Below, one piece after another: positions 1 to 7,436 of a DNA stretch of 64,000 nucleotides. Source of the stretch: CBDBGD01 sp965205235 (GTDB lineage: Bacteria > Chloroflexota > Dehalococcoidia > Lucifugimonadales > UBA1127). Location of the stretch: the NCBI GenBank assembly GCA_965205235.1, contig CBDBGD010000004.1, positions 62,001 to 126,000 on the forward strand, in the 5' to 3' direction. The position numbers were made by a program, and so were the translations under genes. The stretch's first letter is position 1. Every line of letters begins with the position of its first letter. Under the pieces are notes generated by a model, which worked only from the letters and a program-made list of their open reading frames with translations, was not told where the DNA came from and made no database searches.

Positions 1-846
1 CCACTCGTAGTCCATGCGGTCGAGGACGTAGGGGATCCAGCCGACGCCGCCCTCTGCGATGACGACCTTGAGCTTGGGGTGTCGCTCCAAGGCGCCGCAG
101 AAGATGACGGAGACGAGGGCCTCGTCGAGCTGCATGGGGCCGACGGAGAGCCACGCTGCGGCGATGGCCGGGTCCTCGGAGCCGGGGATGCCGCGCAGGG
201 TGGTGGTGGTGTCGAGGCGCACGTGGAGAGAGAGGACGATGCCCGCGTCCTCGACGGCGGCCCAGAGGGGCTCCCACTGGGGGTGCCAGATGGGCGTGTT
301 GGTGTCAAGGTAGGACCACTCGGCGCCCTTGAGGCCGAGCTTGGCGATGTGCTCGACCTCCGCGACAGCGGCTTCGACGTTGTTGCCGGGGATGCAGCCG
401 AGGCCGATGTAGCGGTCCGGCTGGGCGGCGCAGAAATCGGCGATGTAGTCGTTGTAGGCGTGGAATGCCGTAGCCAAGGCGTCGCCGTCCTTGAGGGTGC
501 CGGAGAGGGTGAAGATGCCGTAGATGACCTCGGCGTCAACGTTATCCCTCTCCTGGTCCTCGAGCCGCGCGACGGGGTCGGCGGGGCGACGGTTCTCGGG
601 GATGAAGCCTGCGGCGCGCATGGCCTTCATTCGCACGCCGGTGGGTTTGCCCCTCTTCCCGTGGATGCCCCACGCGCCGATGCTGTACTGGCCCTCGCTG
701 CCGCCAACCCAGACCGGTCCGTCGTCACCGTCGACGACGCGGGGCATGCGTCCCTGCCACTCGGCGGAGACCCTGGAGGTGAAGGTGTCCGCGGGGATGT
801 AGGCCATGTCCATGTGTGAGTCTGCGGAAATGGGTCTGTAGTCCAT
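1..846 (-). CDS. Amidohydrolase family protein (COG2159/PF04909-like), 3' end cut by window
   Basis: The minus-strand frame is open from an ATG at 846 to the window edge (282 codons, C-terminus missing). AGGAGG lies just upstream of the ATG. The N-terminus MDYRPISADSHMDM carries a DSH metal-site signature and closely resembles the gene at 12821-13954 (MDYRVISGDSHIDM). A central SLHVRL and a late EGGVGWIPYVLDRMDYEW match the TIM-barrel amidohydrolase_2 family, which usually hydrolyses or decarboxylates aromatic or cyclic carboxylic acids at a single metal ion. The substrate is unknown. It diverges from the ABC-transporter operon starting at 1074, so uptake and catabolism may be linked (inference). 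Confidence 0.85.
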   Translation of the reverse strand, partial: MDYRPISADSHMDMAYIPADTFTSRVSAEWQGRMPRVVDGDDGPVWVGGSEGQYSIGAWGIHGKRGKPTGVRMKAMRAAGFIPENRRPADPVARLEDQERDNVDAEVIYGIFTLSGTLKDGDALATAFHAYNDYIADFCAAQPDRYIGLGCIPGNNVEAAVAEVEHIAKLGLKGAEWSYLDTNTPIWHPQWEPLWAAVEDAGIVLSLHVRLDTTTTLRGIPGSEDPAIAAAWLSVGPMQLDEALVSVIFCGALERHPKLKVVIAEGGVGWIPYVLDRMDYEW

Positions 847-928
847 AGCTCCTCCTCAAGCGTCCCAGGGTAACAGATGGCGTATTGTGGCATGGGGTGG
901 AAGGGAGCACAAGACCCGGCGGCAGATT

Positions 929-943
929 CTACGAATTTCGTAG
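929..943. promoter_or_regulatory. Perfect 7-1-7 palindrome between divergent genes, possible operator
   Basis: CTACGAA-T-TTCGTAG lies midway between the amidohydrolase (start 846) and the transporter operon (start 1074). Its form and place fit a dimeric regulator's binding site. No regulator gene is adjacent, so the role is inferred. Confidence 0.35.
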
Positions 944-982
944 CGTTAGGACAGTGCTGCGAAAATACGCGCAGCATACTAC

Positions 983-1011
983 TTGACAAACGCACGATGC
1001 GTCTCTAGCCT
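983..1011 (+). promoter_or_regulatory. Putative sigma70 promoter of the ABC-transporter operon
   Basis: A perfect TTGACA (983-988) is followed after 17 bp by TAGCCT (1006-1011), a weak -10. The binding-protein gene starts at 1074 behind GGAGGTGAGG. The same TTGACA/17 bp/weak -10 layout recurs upstream of other amidohydrolase-region genes. Confidence 0.5.
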
Positions 1012-1073
1012 TTGGGGAACGCTCACTACGGCTACGGCCGGAGGAGTGAAGTGTCGCCCATTGGAGGTGAGGA

Positions 1074-2918
1074 ATGCTATCTAGGAGACTAAGGGGCCGA
1101 CGCAGCCTCCTGCTTGCAGGGGCGCTGGCCGGGGCCCTGTTGGTGGCCGTAGCGTGCGGCGGCGACGACGAGGAGACCACCTCGGCAGCCGAGACGACGA
1201 CGCAGCCCGCGCAGACGCAGGCGGCGGCCCAGACGCAGACCACGACCACGACCACGACGGCGGCAGCGACGGAAACGACGACGACCGCGGCGCCCGCCGA
1301 GGCAATGATGAAGAAGCATGGCAGCACCATGCGCCGCTTCGCCTTCAGCCAGGTGCGGACGGTGGACCCAGGCCACTTTGACTACCGGGGCGCGATGCCG
1401 GGCTGGTCGCAGCAGGCCGGCTACGACCGACTGCTGGAGTACGAGCGGCCGTTCAACCCCGAGGTTGGCCAGGTGCTGACCAACGAGGGTCTGGCCGAGT
1501 CCTGGGAAGTCGACGACGCCGGGACGACTTGGACGTTCAACCTTCGGGAAGGCATCACGTTCCACGACGGCTCGGCCTTCACCGCCGAGGACGTGAAGGT
1601 GACGTTCGACCGAATCCTGGACGAGAACTGGGACGTGTCCACCAGGGTGCTCATCGGATACCGGGAGTTCCTGACGGACGTCACCGTGGTTGACGACTAC
1701 ACGATCCAGTTCACGACGGACAAGCCGAACCGGATGCTCCTGAACTACCTGGCCAGCCGGTACGGGACACACATCCTCTCCGCTGACGCCATCACCACGG
1801 ACGACACGAGCGTGGAGACGCACCCGTGGATAAAGATGGAGACGCTCATCGGCACGGGGCCGTTCCGCCAGACCAGCTTCGAGCCCACGGAGGGTTGGGA
1901 GTGGGAACGCAACACCGAGTACTGGGGCACCGACGCGGACGGGCAACAGTACCCCTACCTGGACGCCATGACGCAGAAGGTGGTGGGTGAGAAGACGACC
2001 CAGCTCTCCCTCTTCCAGACCAACCAGGTGGACGTGTGGGACGGCTGGCCAATCCTGCTCCAGGACGAGGCCGAAGCCCTGGTCCGCCAGATAGGCGCCG
2101 ACAAGATCAGCGTCCTCCCTGCGGCCATGGGCATCTACACGGTCTACCACTTCAACCACAAGATCCCGCCCTTTGACAACCCGCTGGTACGCGAGGCGGC
2201 ACGCCTGGCGATGAGCCGCAACGAGATGTTCAACCTGGCCCACGCCGGCGTTGGCTTCCCGGCGCGCATCGTGGACCACGTGCAGTACCCGACGTACGCC
2301 GTGTCGGAGGAGGAGTTCCTCACCTTCACGGGCACGAACCCCGCCAAGCGGCAGGAGGACATCGCCCGTGCCAAGCAGCTGGTCGCTGAGGCCGGGTACA
2401 CCGACGGCTACGAGTTCCAGCACACGATGGACCCGGGCGGCCTGCCCACCTTTGACGAGCTGATGCTAGTGGCCATCAAGAACCTGCGCGAGGTCCTGAA
2501 CTTTGACGTGGACCTGCTGATTGCAGAGTCCGCCGCTCGCACCGAGTCCTACCGGGCCGGCGAGTGGGAGGTCAGCACCGATGCCCGAGCAATCAGCCTG
2601 GACGACCCCACCGGGGTCTACACCCTGTCCTATCTCTCCTTCTCCCCGTCCGTGGGCGGCCGCCAGTGGGCCTACCCCGGCCAGGAGAAGCTGGAGGGAC
2701 TGTGGGAGCTCTACCGCCGCACCCTGGACGACGCCGCGGCGGGTGAGGTCACCAAGGAGATGGAGCGGGTTGCCAACGCACCCGACTTCCCGTGGTTCCA
2801 CGTTGGCTGGTTCTTCTCCAACCGGGTCTACTACAACTACCTCCAGAACTGGTACCCGGGCCCAGGCTCCATGGGCGGGGAAGACTACAAGCACGTCTGG
2901 ATAGAACAAGAAGGCTAG
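1074..2918 (+). CDS. ABC transporter substrate-binding lipoprotein, peptide/opine family 5 (DppA/OppA-like)
   Basis: The 614-residue protein begins with a basic, hydrophobic lipoprotein signal ending LLVAVAC (Cys28), so it should be lipid-anchored outside the membrane. A Thr/Ala/Gln-rich low-complexity linker (residues about 37-75) precedes the solute-binding fold. Family 5 features include LAESWEVDDAGTTWTFNLREG and ITFHDGSAFTAEDVKVTFDR, and the C-terminus is consistent with a complete protein. It would deliver oligopeptides or other small organic solutes to the permeases at 2996 and 3982. A strong hairpin separates it from the first permease, as often seen where the binding protein is made in excess. 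The ligand cannot be told from sequence. Confidence 0.93.
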   Translation: MLSRRLRGRRSLLLAGALAGALLVAVACGGDDEETTSAAETTTQPAQTQAAAQTQTTTTTTTAAATETTTTAAPAEAMMKKHGSTMRRFAFSQVRTVDPGHFDYRGAMPGWSQQAGYDRLLEYERPFNPEVGQVLTNEGLAESWEVDDAGTTWTFNLREGITFHDGSAFTAEDVKVTFDRILDENWDVSTRVLIGYREFLTDVTVVDDYTIQFTTDKPNRMLLNYLASRYGTHILSADAITTDDTSVETHPWIKMETLIGTGPFRQTSFEPTEGWEWERNTEYWGTDADGQQYPYLDAMTQKVVGEKTTQLSLFQTNQVDVWDGWPILLQDEAEALVRQIGADKISVLPAAMGIYTVYHFNHKIPPFDNPLVREAARLAMSRNEMFNLAHAGVGFPARIVDHVQYPTYAVSEEEFLTFTGTNPAKRQEDIARAKQLVAEAGYTDGYEFQHTMDPGGLPTFDELMLVAIKNLREVLNFDVDLLIAESAARTESYRAGEWEVSTDARAISLDDPTGVYTLSYLSFSPSVGGRQWAYPGQEKLEGLWELYRRTLDDAAAGEVTKEMERVANAPDFPWFHVGWFFSNRVYYNYLQNWYPGPGSMGGEDYKHVWIEQEG

Positions 2919-2932
2919 CACTGGAACAACAA

Positions 2933-2982
2933 ACAACCCCAGGCCGCCTACTCCTCCGGGGGTAGGCGGCCTGGAGGGTTGT
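2933..2982 (+). terminator. Long intercistronic hairpin after the binding-protein gene
   Basis: An 11-bp perfect stem (2941-2951 with 2962-2972, 10-nt loop) is extended by a 7-bp outer stem (2933-2939 with 2976-2982) across a small internal loop. No U-run follows. It lies between binding-protein and permease genes of one operon, so it more likely blocks 3' exonucleases or terminates partially, raising binding protein over permease (inference). Confidence 0.7.
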
Positions 2983-2995
2983 ACGGAGAGGGCAC

Positions 2996-3958
2996 ATGCA
3001 GAAGTACTTCCTCCGAAGACTTCTTCTCATTCCCGTAACGCTTGTCCTCATCTCGATCATCTTCTTTGCCATGCTTCGCGCCATCCCGGGCGACACGGTT
3101 GACGCCCTCTTTACGGACCCGGGAACGAACATCAGCGAAGCAGGACAGTTGAAGCTGCGGGAAGACCTAGGCCTGACCCGCCCCATCCACGAGCAGTACG
3201 GGCTCTGGATGTGGCACCTGGTGCGGGGCGACCTGGGCTTCTCCTTCCACTACAGCCAGCCCGTATCGGAAGTAATTAAAACGCGGTTGCCCCGCACAGT
3301 AGAGATCATGGTCCTTGGCATCGTCGGTTCTCTTGCCATCGGCGTGCCACTGGGGGTGCTGTCGGCGTACAAACAGGACTCGCCGTTGGACAACGCCGTG
3401 CGTGTCTTTGCCATCAGCGGGCTCACGCTGCCCTCCTTCGTCCTAGCCGCTCTGTTTCTCATCTTCCTGGCCAAGGCCTTCAACTGGACGCCCTTGGGCG
3501 CGGGCGTGGGCTACGTGGAGTTCCATGAGGACCCGCTGGAGAACCTGAAGATCATGGTGTTTCCGGCACTGGTCCTGATCATCCATGGAGCAGCGCCCTA
3601 CATGCGGCTGACCCGCTCACAGATGCTAGAGGTCACGCGGCAGGACTACATCCGTACAGCGCGCTCCAAGGGACTGTCCGAGCGCGTGGTCATGGTGCGG
3701 CACGCGCTGCGGAACTCGCTGCTGCCCATCCTCACCCTGGCGGCGGTACAGGTGAGCCGCCTCATCGCCGGCGCTGTTGTGGTGGAGGTGGTGTTCGAGG
3801 TGCGAGGGCTGGGCAACGCGATCGTGGAGGGGGCGCGCCAGCGGGACTACGCCCTTCTCCAAGCCCTAGTGTTGCTGGTGGCGATGGCGGTGCTGGTCAT
3901 CAACCTGCTCACGGACCTGATGTATAGCTGGGTGGACCCGCGGATCAAGTACGCGTAG
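2996..3958 (+). CDS. ABC transporter permease, DppB/OppB type
   Basis: This 320-residue polytopic membrane protein opens with MQKYFLRRLLLIPVTLVLIS, a typical DppB start with its first transmembrane helix, and has about six helices. The cytoplasmic EAA-like coupling loop is visible as DYIRTARSKGLSERVVMVRH followed by ALRNSLLPI. The C-terminus, DLMYSWVDPRIKYA, is characteristic of the family. It forms the pore with the permease that follows 23 bp downstream. An RBS-like GGAGAGGG precedes the ATG. Confidence 0.94.
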   Translation: MQKYFLRRLLLIPVTLVLISIIFFAMLRAIPGDTVDALFTDPGTNISEAGQLKLREDLGLTRPIHEQYGLWMWHLVRGDLGFSFHYSQPVSEVIKTRLPRTVEIMVLGIVGSLAIGVPLGVLSAYKQDSPLDNAVRVFAISGLTLPSFVLAALFLIFLAKAFNWTPLGAGVGYVEFHEDPLENLKIMVFPALVLIIHGAAPYMRLTRSQMLEVTRQDYIRTARSKGLSERVVMVRHALRNSLLPILTLAAVQVSRLIAGAVVVEVVFEVRGLGNAIVEGARQRDYALLQALVLLVAMAVLVINLLTDLMYSWVDPRIKYA

Positions 3959-3981
3959 TCGAGAAGGCCGGAGCGCAAATA

Positions 3982-4896
3982 GTGCAACGAACAGAGAGCC
4001 TTCCACTCTTCAGCACCGCGGGCGCGACCTCTCGGCTGTTCCGGACGGGGCGGACCACTTGGACGTTCTCACGAAAGAAGCCCCTGGGCGCTATTGGCGC
4101 CGTCATCATCCTGGGTATGATCATCCTGGCCATCTTCCCGGGCCAGATCGCCCCCTACGAGCCGAACGACTTCACGGGCGAACGCTACGCGACCCCGGGC
4201 ACGACCACGCCGTCAGGCCTGACCCTGCTGGGCACCGACGAGCTCCAGCGGGACATCTTGAGTAGGGCCATCTGGGGCGCCCGAATCTCCGTACGCATCG
4301 GGCTGATCAGCGTTTTTCTGGGCGTTACGATAGGGCTGTTCATAGGAGCGGTGGCGGGCTACCTGGGCGGGCCATTGGACCTGGGGGTGCAACGGGCCGT
4401 GGACGCCATGCTGGCGTTCCCCGGACTGATCCTGGCACTCTTCTGGGTGACGCTGCTGGAGCCGGGAGCGAACACGGTTACCCTTGCCATCGCCGTCACT
4501 CTTGTGGCGCCGACTACGCGCGTCCTGCGGTCATCGGTCCTTTCCATCAAGGAGATGACGTACGTTGACGGGGCCCGGGCCCTGGGGTGCTCGACGCCGC
4601 GCATCCTGCTGCACCACATCTTCCCGAACATCACGGCTCTGTACATCATTCTCATCAGCCTGTCCATCGGCAACGCGATCATCGTGGAGGCGTCGCTGAC
4701 GTTCCTGGGCCTGGGGATCGCGCCGGACATCCCGACGTGGGGCAACATGGTGCACCGGGGCACTCGGAACCTGTTCCTGGTGGGCTGGTGGCTGCCGGTG
4801 GTGCCCGCGGTGGCGATTGCGCTGTGCGTGTACGGCTTCAACATGCTGGGCGACGCTCTGCGGGACATATGGGACCCCCGGCTGCGCGGAACGTAG
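3982..4896 (+). CDS. ABC transporter permease, DppC/OppC type
   Basis: The 304-residue protein starts at GTG. It has a cytoplasmic N-terminus, a first helix near residues 36-56 and a family coupling motif TYVDGARALGCSTPRILLHH. The C-terminus LGDALRDIWDPRLRGT is typical of DppC. It partners the DppB-like permease. No DppD/DppF ATPase follows: the next 346 bp are non-coding repeats and then a minus-strand gene. The transporter must therefore borrow ATPase subunits encoded elsewhere. Confidence 0.93.
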   Translation: MQRTESLPLFSTAGATSRLFRTGRTTWTFSRKKPLGAIGAVIILGMIILAIFPGQIAPYEPNDFTGERYATPGTTTPSGLTLLGTDELQRDILSRAIWGARISVRIGLISVFLGVTIGLFIGAVAGYLGGPLDLGVQRAVDAMLAFPGLILALFWVTLLEPGANTVTLAIAVTLVAPTTRVLRSSVLSIKEMTYVDGARALGCSTPRILLHHIFPNITALYIILISLSIGNAIIVEASLTFLGLGIAPDIPTWGNMVHRGTRNLFLVGWWLPVVPAVAIALCVYGFNMLGDALRDIWDPRLRGT

Positions 4897-5187
4897 GCAA
4901 GCGGGGCTAAGCCCCACCACCACTGCTGCCGCATTTTCACCACCCCTTCCGGGATTCTCTCTTGGTGAGCTGCGCCCCCAGACCTTCCGTGAGAGGGCTT
5001 GGGTCTGCTATTGCGACCTTGGCTGGCCCACTCGCCCACCCGATGGTTTCTTCTTTGGAGGGCTGCGCCCCCCATACCCCCGCGGCGGCAAGAGCCGTCC
5101 CAGCCTACGGCGTCCGGGCGGGAGCGTGGAGTCTTCACCCTTCGAGACAGGCTGAGGGTGTGAGCGGACTTGGCATGCGCCGACGCG
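4897..5187. repeat. Intergenic stretch with degenerate copies of the window's palindromic repeats
   Basis: No gene is visible. Two imperfect copies of the R3 module (GGGCTGCGCCCCCC-type hairpin preceded by a T-rich stretch) lie at about 4940-4985 and 5011-5083. A variant of the R2 module (ACCCTTCGAGACAGGCTGAGGGT) lies at 5137-5159. All read in the plus orientation. Confidence 0.6.
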
Positions 5188-5220
5188 AAAGGGCCCCGGG
5201 CATTGTGCCCGGGGCCTTTT
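5188..5220. terminator. Bidirectional intrinsic terminator
   Basis: A perfect 10-bp GC stem (5192-5201 with 5207-5216, loop ATTGT) is flanked by AAA on the left and TTTT on the right, so it has a short U-tract in both directions. It lies 23 bp after the stop of the minus-strand amidohydrolase at 5243 and can also stop transcripts from the upstream ABC operon. Confidence 0.8.
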
Positions 5221-5242
5221 CTTGCGTCCGGCGTCGGTGGGA

Positions 5243-6410
5243 CTAGGCGAGGATGCGCTGGCCGTAGAGCGCGACGGCGTTGTCCCAGAGGATCTTCCGC
5301 TTGTGGTCGTCGGAGATGGGCTGCTCCAGGAGGTAGTTGAGGGCCTTGTCAGGGTCGGGCGCATCGGGGTGCGGGTAGTCGGTGTTCCAGATGATGCGCT
5401 CGCCGTCGGTGTAGTCGGCGGCGTACTTGAGGCTGCCCTCGTCGGCGTCACAGGCGACGAAGCACTGGCGGAAGAAGAACTCGCTGGGCTTGAGGCCGAG
5501 CATTTCGTCGTCGGTGAAGATGACCTGGCGGCCCTCGGTGTGGTCGTCCATGCGGGGGACGAGCCAGGGCACCCAGCCGGCGTTGCCCTCCAGGGCGGAT
5601 ATGCGGAGCTCCGGGTGGCGCTCCAGGATCCCGGAGAAGATGAAGTGGGCCAGGGACATCATGTCCTCCAGGGAGTTGCCGATGACGTGGGTGAGGGCGA
5701 CGAAGATGCCGGGGATGTGGTTGTAGCGCTCTCTGACGTCCGGGGCGACGGCGTTGACGCCGTGCAGGGAGACGGGGACGTCCAGGCCGACGCAGGTGCT
5801 CCAGAGGGCGTCGTACTCGGGGTCGTGCCACATCTTGTCCGGCGGCGGGGGAGGCATGTCCACGGTGACCGCGTTCCACCTCTCGATGCAGCGGCGGGCT
5901 TCGATGACCTGAGCCTCAACGTCGTCGAAGGTGGGGAGGGTGACGACCGGCTTGAGCTTGGAGGGGTCTGCGGAGGCAAAGTCACCGGCCCAGTTGTTGT
6001 AGGCCCGGGTGAGGGCCATGACGAGGGCCGGGTCCTTGCCGTAGAGGCGCTTGCCGTTGACGAGGGAGCCGGTGCCGGGGATGAGGACCTGCTTGTCCCA
6101 GCCGTAGCGGTCCATGTCCTTGAGACGGGACTCAGCGGTCCAGGTCTCCCGGTAGGCGTCGCCGTACTTGCGCTCCTGGTCGCGCCAGATCTTGGGGGAG
6201 AGGAACTGGGCGTTCCGCTTGGTGTCGCCGCCCCGGCTGCCGCCGGGGAAGAGCTCGGGGTGGTCCTCGAAGAGGAAGCGAATCTTGCCGACGTACTCCT
6301 TCACGACGGGGCGCCGGTCGTAGAACTCCGGCTCCACGTAGTCCTTCCAGAGGTCGAATGGCTCCTGCATGTGGGCATCGCCGTCGATAACCCCTGAAAC
6401 CGTCCTTCAT
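5243..6410 (-). CDS. Amidohydrolase family protein, apparently frameshifted near its 5' end
   Basis: The uninterrupted part (ATG at 6370, 375 residues) starts MQEPFDLW and contains the family marks SLHGVNAV, EGNAGWVPWLVPRMDDH, LKPSEFFFRQ and NTDYPHPDAPDPDKA. Intact paralogues begin about 12 residues earlier with a D-x-D-x-H-M-Q-E-P metal signature. Here an ATG at 6410 with GAGGAGG just upstream gives MKDGFR and then slips out of frame. Removing one base from the C-run at 6391-6394 restores GFRVIDGDAHMQEP. So either one base was inserted (in nature or in assembly) or translation restarts at 6370 and yields a protein lacking the metal-binding motif. It has its own promoter at 6441-6469. Confidence 0.85.
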
Positions 6411-6440
6411 GGTCCTCCTCCTGTCCCGAAACGTGGTGTA

Positions 6441-6469
6441 ACGATACGAGGCGGGCAGGAGGGTGTCAA
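6441..6469 (-). promoter_or_regulatory. Putative promoter of the amidohydrolase at 5243-6410
   Basis: On the minus strand TTGACA (6469-6464) is followed after 17 bp by TATCGT (6446-6441). The ATG at 6410 is 31 bp downstream of the -10, which supports that ATG, rather than 6370, as the original start. Confidence 0.55.
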
Positions 6470-6583
6470 GGGAAGGGAGCTTGGCAGGCCTGCACCGGGT
6501 GCGGGCGGGGATTTGCATTGCATTGAATTGTGTTACAGCGGAGCCGCACTCGGTGCTTCGCGTCGGCGGTCCTGCGCGGCGGG

Positions 6584-6592
6584 TGATATGAT
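6584..6592 (+). promoter_or_regulatory. Extended -10 promoter of crcB
   Basis: TGATATGAT is a TGn-extended -10 (TATGAT). It contains the ATG at 6588, which argues that this ATG is promoter sequence and that translation begins at the TTG at 6633. No good -35 is visible. Confidence 0.45.
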
Positions 6593-6632
6593 TGGCGCCA
6601 GCGTGAGAGCGCGTCGTGGAAGGAGTCGGGGC

Positions 6633-7019
6633 TTGCTGATTCTGTGGGTTGGGGCTGGGGGTGTGATCGGGGCGATGGCGCGCTACCTGGTGGTGGTGTC
6701 GCTGCATGGGGGGCTGGGGACGTCGGGGTTCCCCTATGGGACGCTGGCCGTGAACGCTGTGGGGTGCTTCCTGATCGGCGCGGTCGTGGGGTTCGCGGAG
6801 GCGCACAAGCCGCTGAGCCCGGAGATGCAGGCGTTCCTGCTGGCGGGGGTGCTCGGAGGGTTTACGACGTTCTCAGCGTTCGGCATCGACACGATCAGGC
6901 TGCTCAGGGACGGGGCGTACCTGGCGGGCTCAGCGAACGTGGCGCTGCAGCTGGGGGTTGGGCTGGCTGCGGTGGTGGTGGGGCTGAGGGTGGGGCAGGC
7001 GCTGAAGGCGGTGTGGTAG
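6633..7019 (+). CDS. crcB: Fluoride ion channel FluC/CrcB
   Basis: The product is a small four-helix membrane protein exporting fluoride as a dual-topology dimer. Family marks are GAGGVIGAMARY at the start, TLAVNAVGCFLIG in helix 2 and GVLGGFTTFSAFGID in helix 3. With a TTG start at 6633 (AAGGAG about 7 bp upstream) it is 128 residues, normal for the family, and begins directly at the first helix. An in-frame ATG at 6588 would add 15 basic residues, but it lies inside an extended -10. No fluoride riboswitch is recognisable upstream. The gene is monocistronic and transcribed away from the amidohydrolase at 5243-6410. Confidence 0.93.
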   Translation: MLILWVGAGGVIGAMARYLVVVSLHGGLGTSGFPYGTLAVNAVGCFLIGAVVGFAEAHKPLSPEMQAFLLAGVLGGFTTFSAFGIDTIRLLRDGAYLAGSANVALQLGVGLAAVVVGLRVGQALKAVW

Positions 7020-7385
7020 GGCCGCAATCGCCGGGGGTGTTGGCGCAGCGGTGGTGTGGGGAGAATGAGGATGCCCCGCTCCTCCGCTCGCCCCTCTGTG
7101 CTTATCCCGCCCAGCCGCCCTGGGATTTTTCTTGGGGGCCTGCGGCCCCCAGACCCCCGCTGAAGCGACCCCCCGCCACCCCTGGGTTCCGGCTCGGGGG
7201 CCGGAACGACGAGACCTAGCCCTCACCCGCCGCTATCGCCTCGGCCACTGCCAGAGGGAGAGGTGGGACCCTTCGACGGGCTCAGGGTGAACGGATAGCG
7301 AGGTTCCTGCTTTCGCAGGAACGACGATGGTGGGGGCAGGAACGACGAATGGGGGAGCAGGGTGAGCGGGGGTGGGGGGAAAGGG
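7020..7385. repeat. Composite intergenic repeat cassette (modules R3-R4-R2-R1)
   Basis: No gene is visible in this gap. In order it holds R3 (about 7111-7160; T-run then GGGGGCCTGCGGCCCCC hairpin and AGACCCCC), R4 (7219-7265; CCCTCACCCGCCGCT...GGGAGAGG), R2 (7269-7294; CCCTTCGACGGGCTCAGGG) and R1 (7298-7327; GAGGTTCCTGC-TTTC-GCAGGAACGACGA). It is the most complete copy of the cassette seen at 14052, 24543 and 27049. Confidence 0.75.
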
Positions 7386-7417
7386 AAGGGGCCCTGCCGT
7401 CGTCGGTAGGGCCCCTT
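7386..7417. terminator. Bidirectional terminator-like hairpin
   Basis: AAGGGGCCCT (7386-7395) pairs perfectly with AGGGCCCCTT (7408-7417) around a 12-nt loop. It lies 20 bp beyond the stop of the minus-strand amidohydrolase at 7437, so it probably ends that transcript. Confidence 0.7.
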
Positions 7418-7436
7418 TGGGTTGCCGGGGTGGGTG

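Noticed and set aside
6471..6632. Fluoride riboswitch upstream of crcB
   Set aside because: The conserved crcB-motif elements could not be found in the 160 bp before the gene; only an extended -10 is visible.
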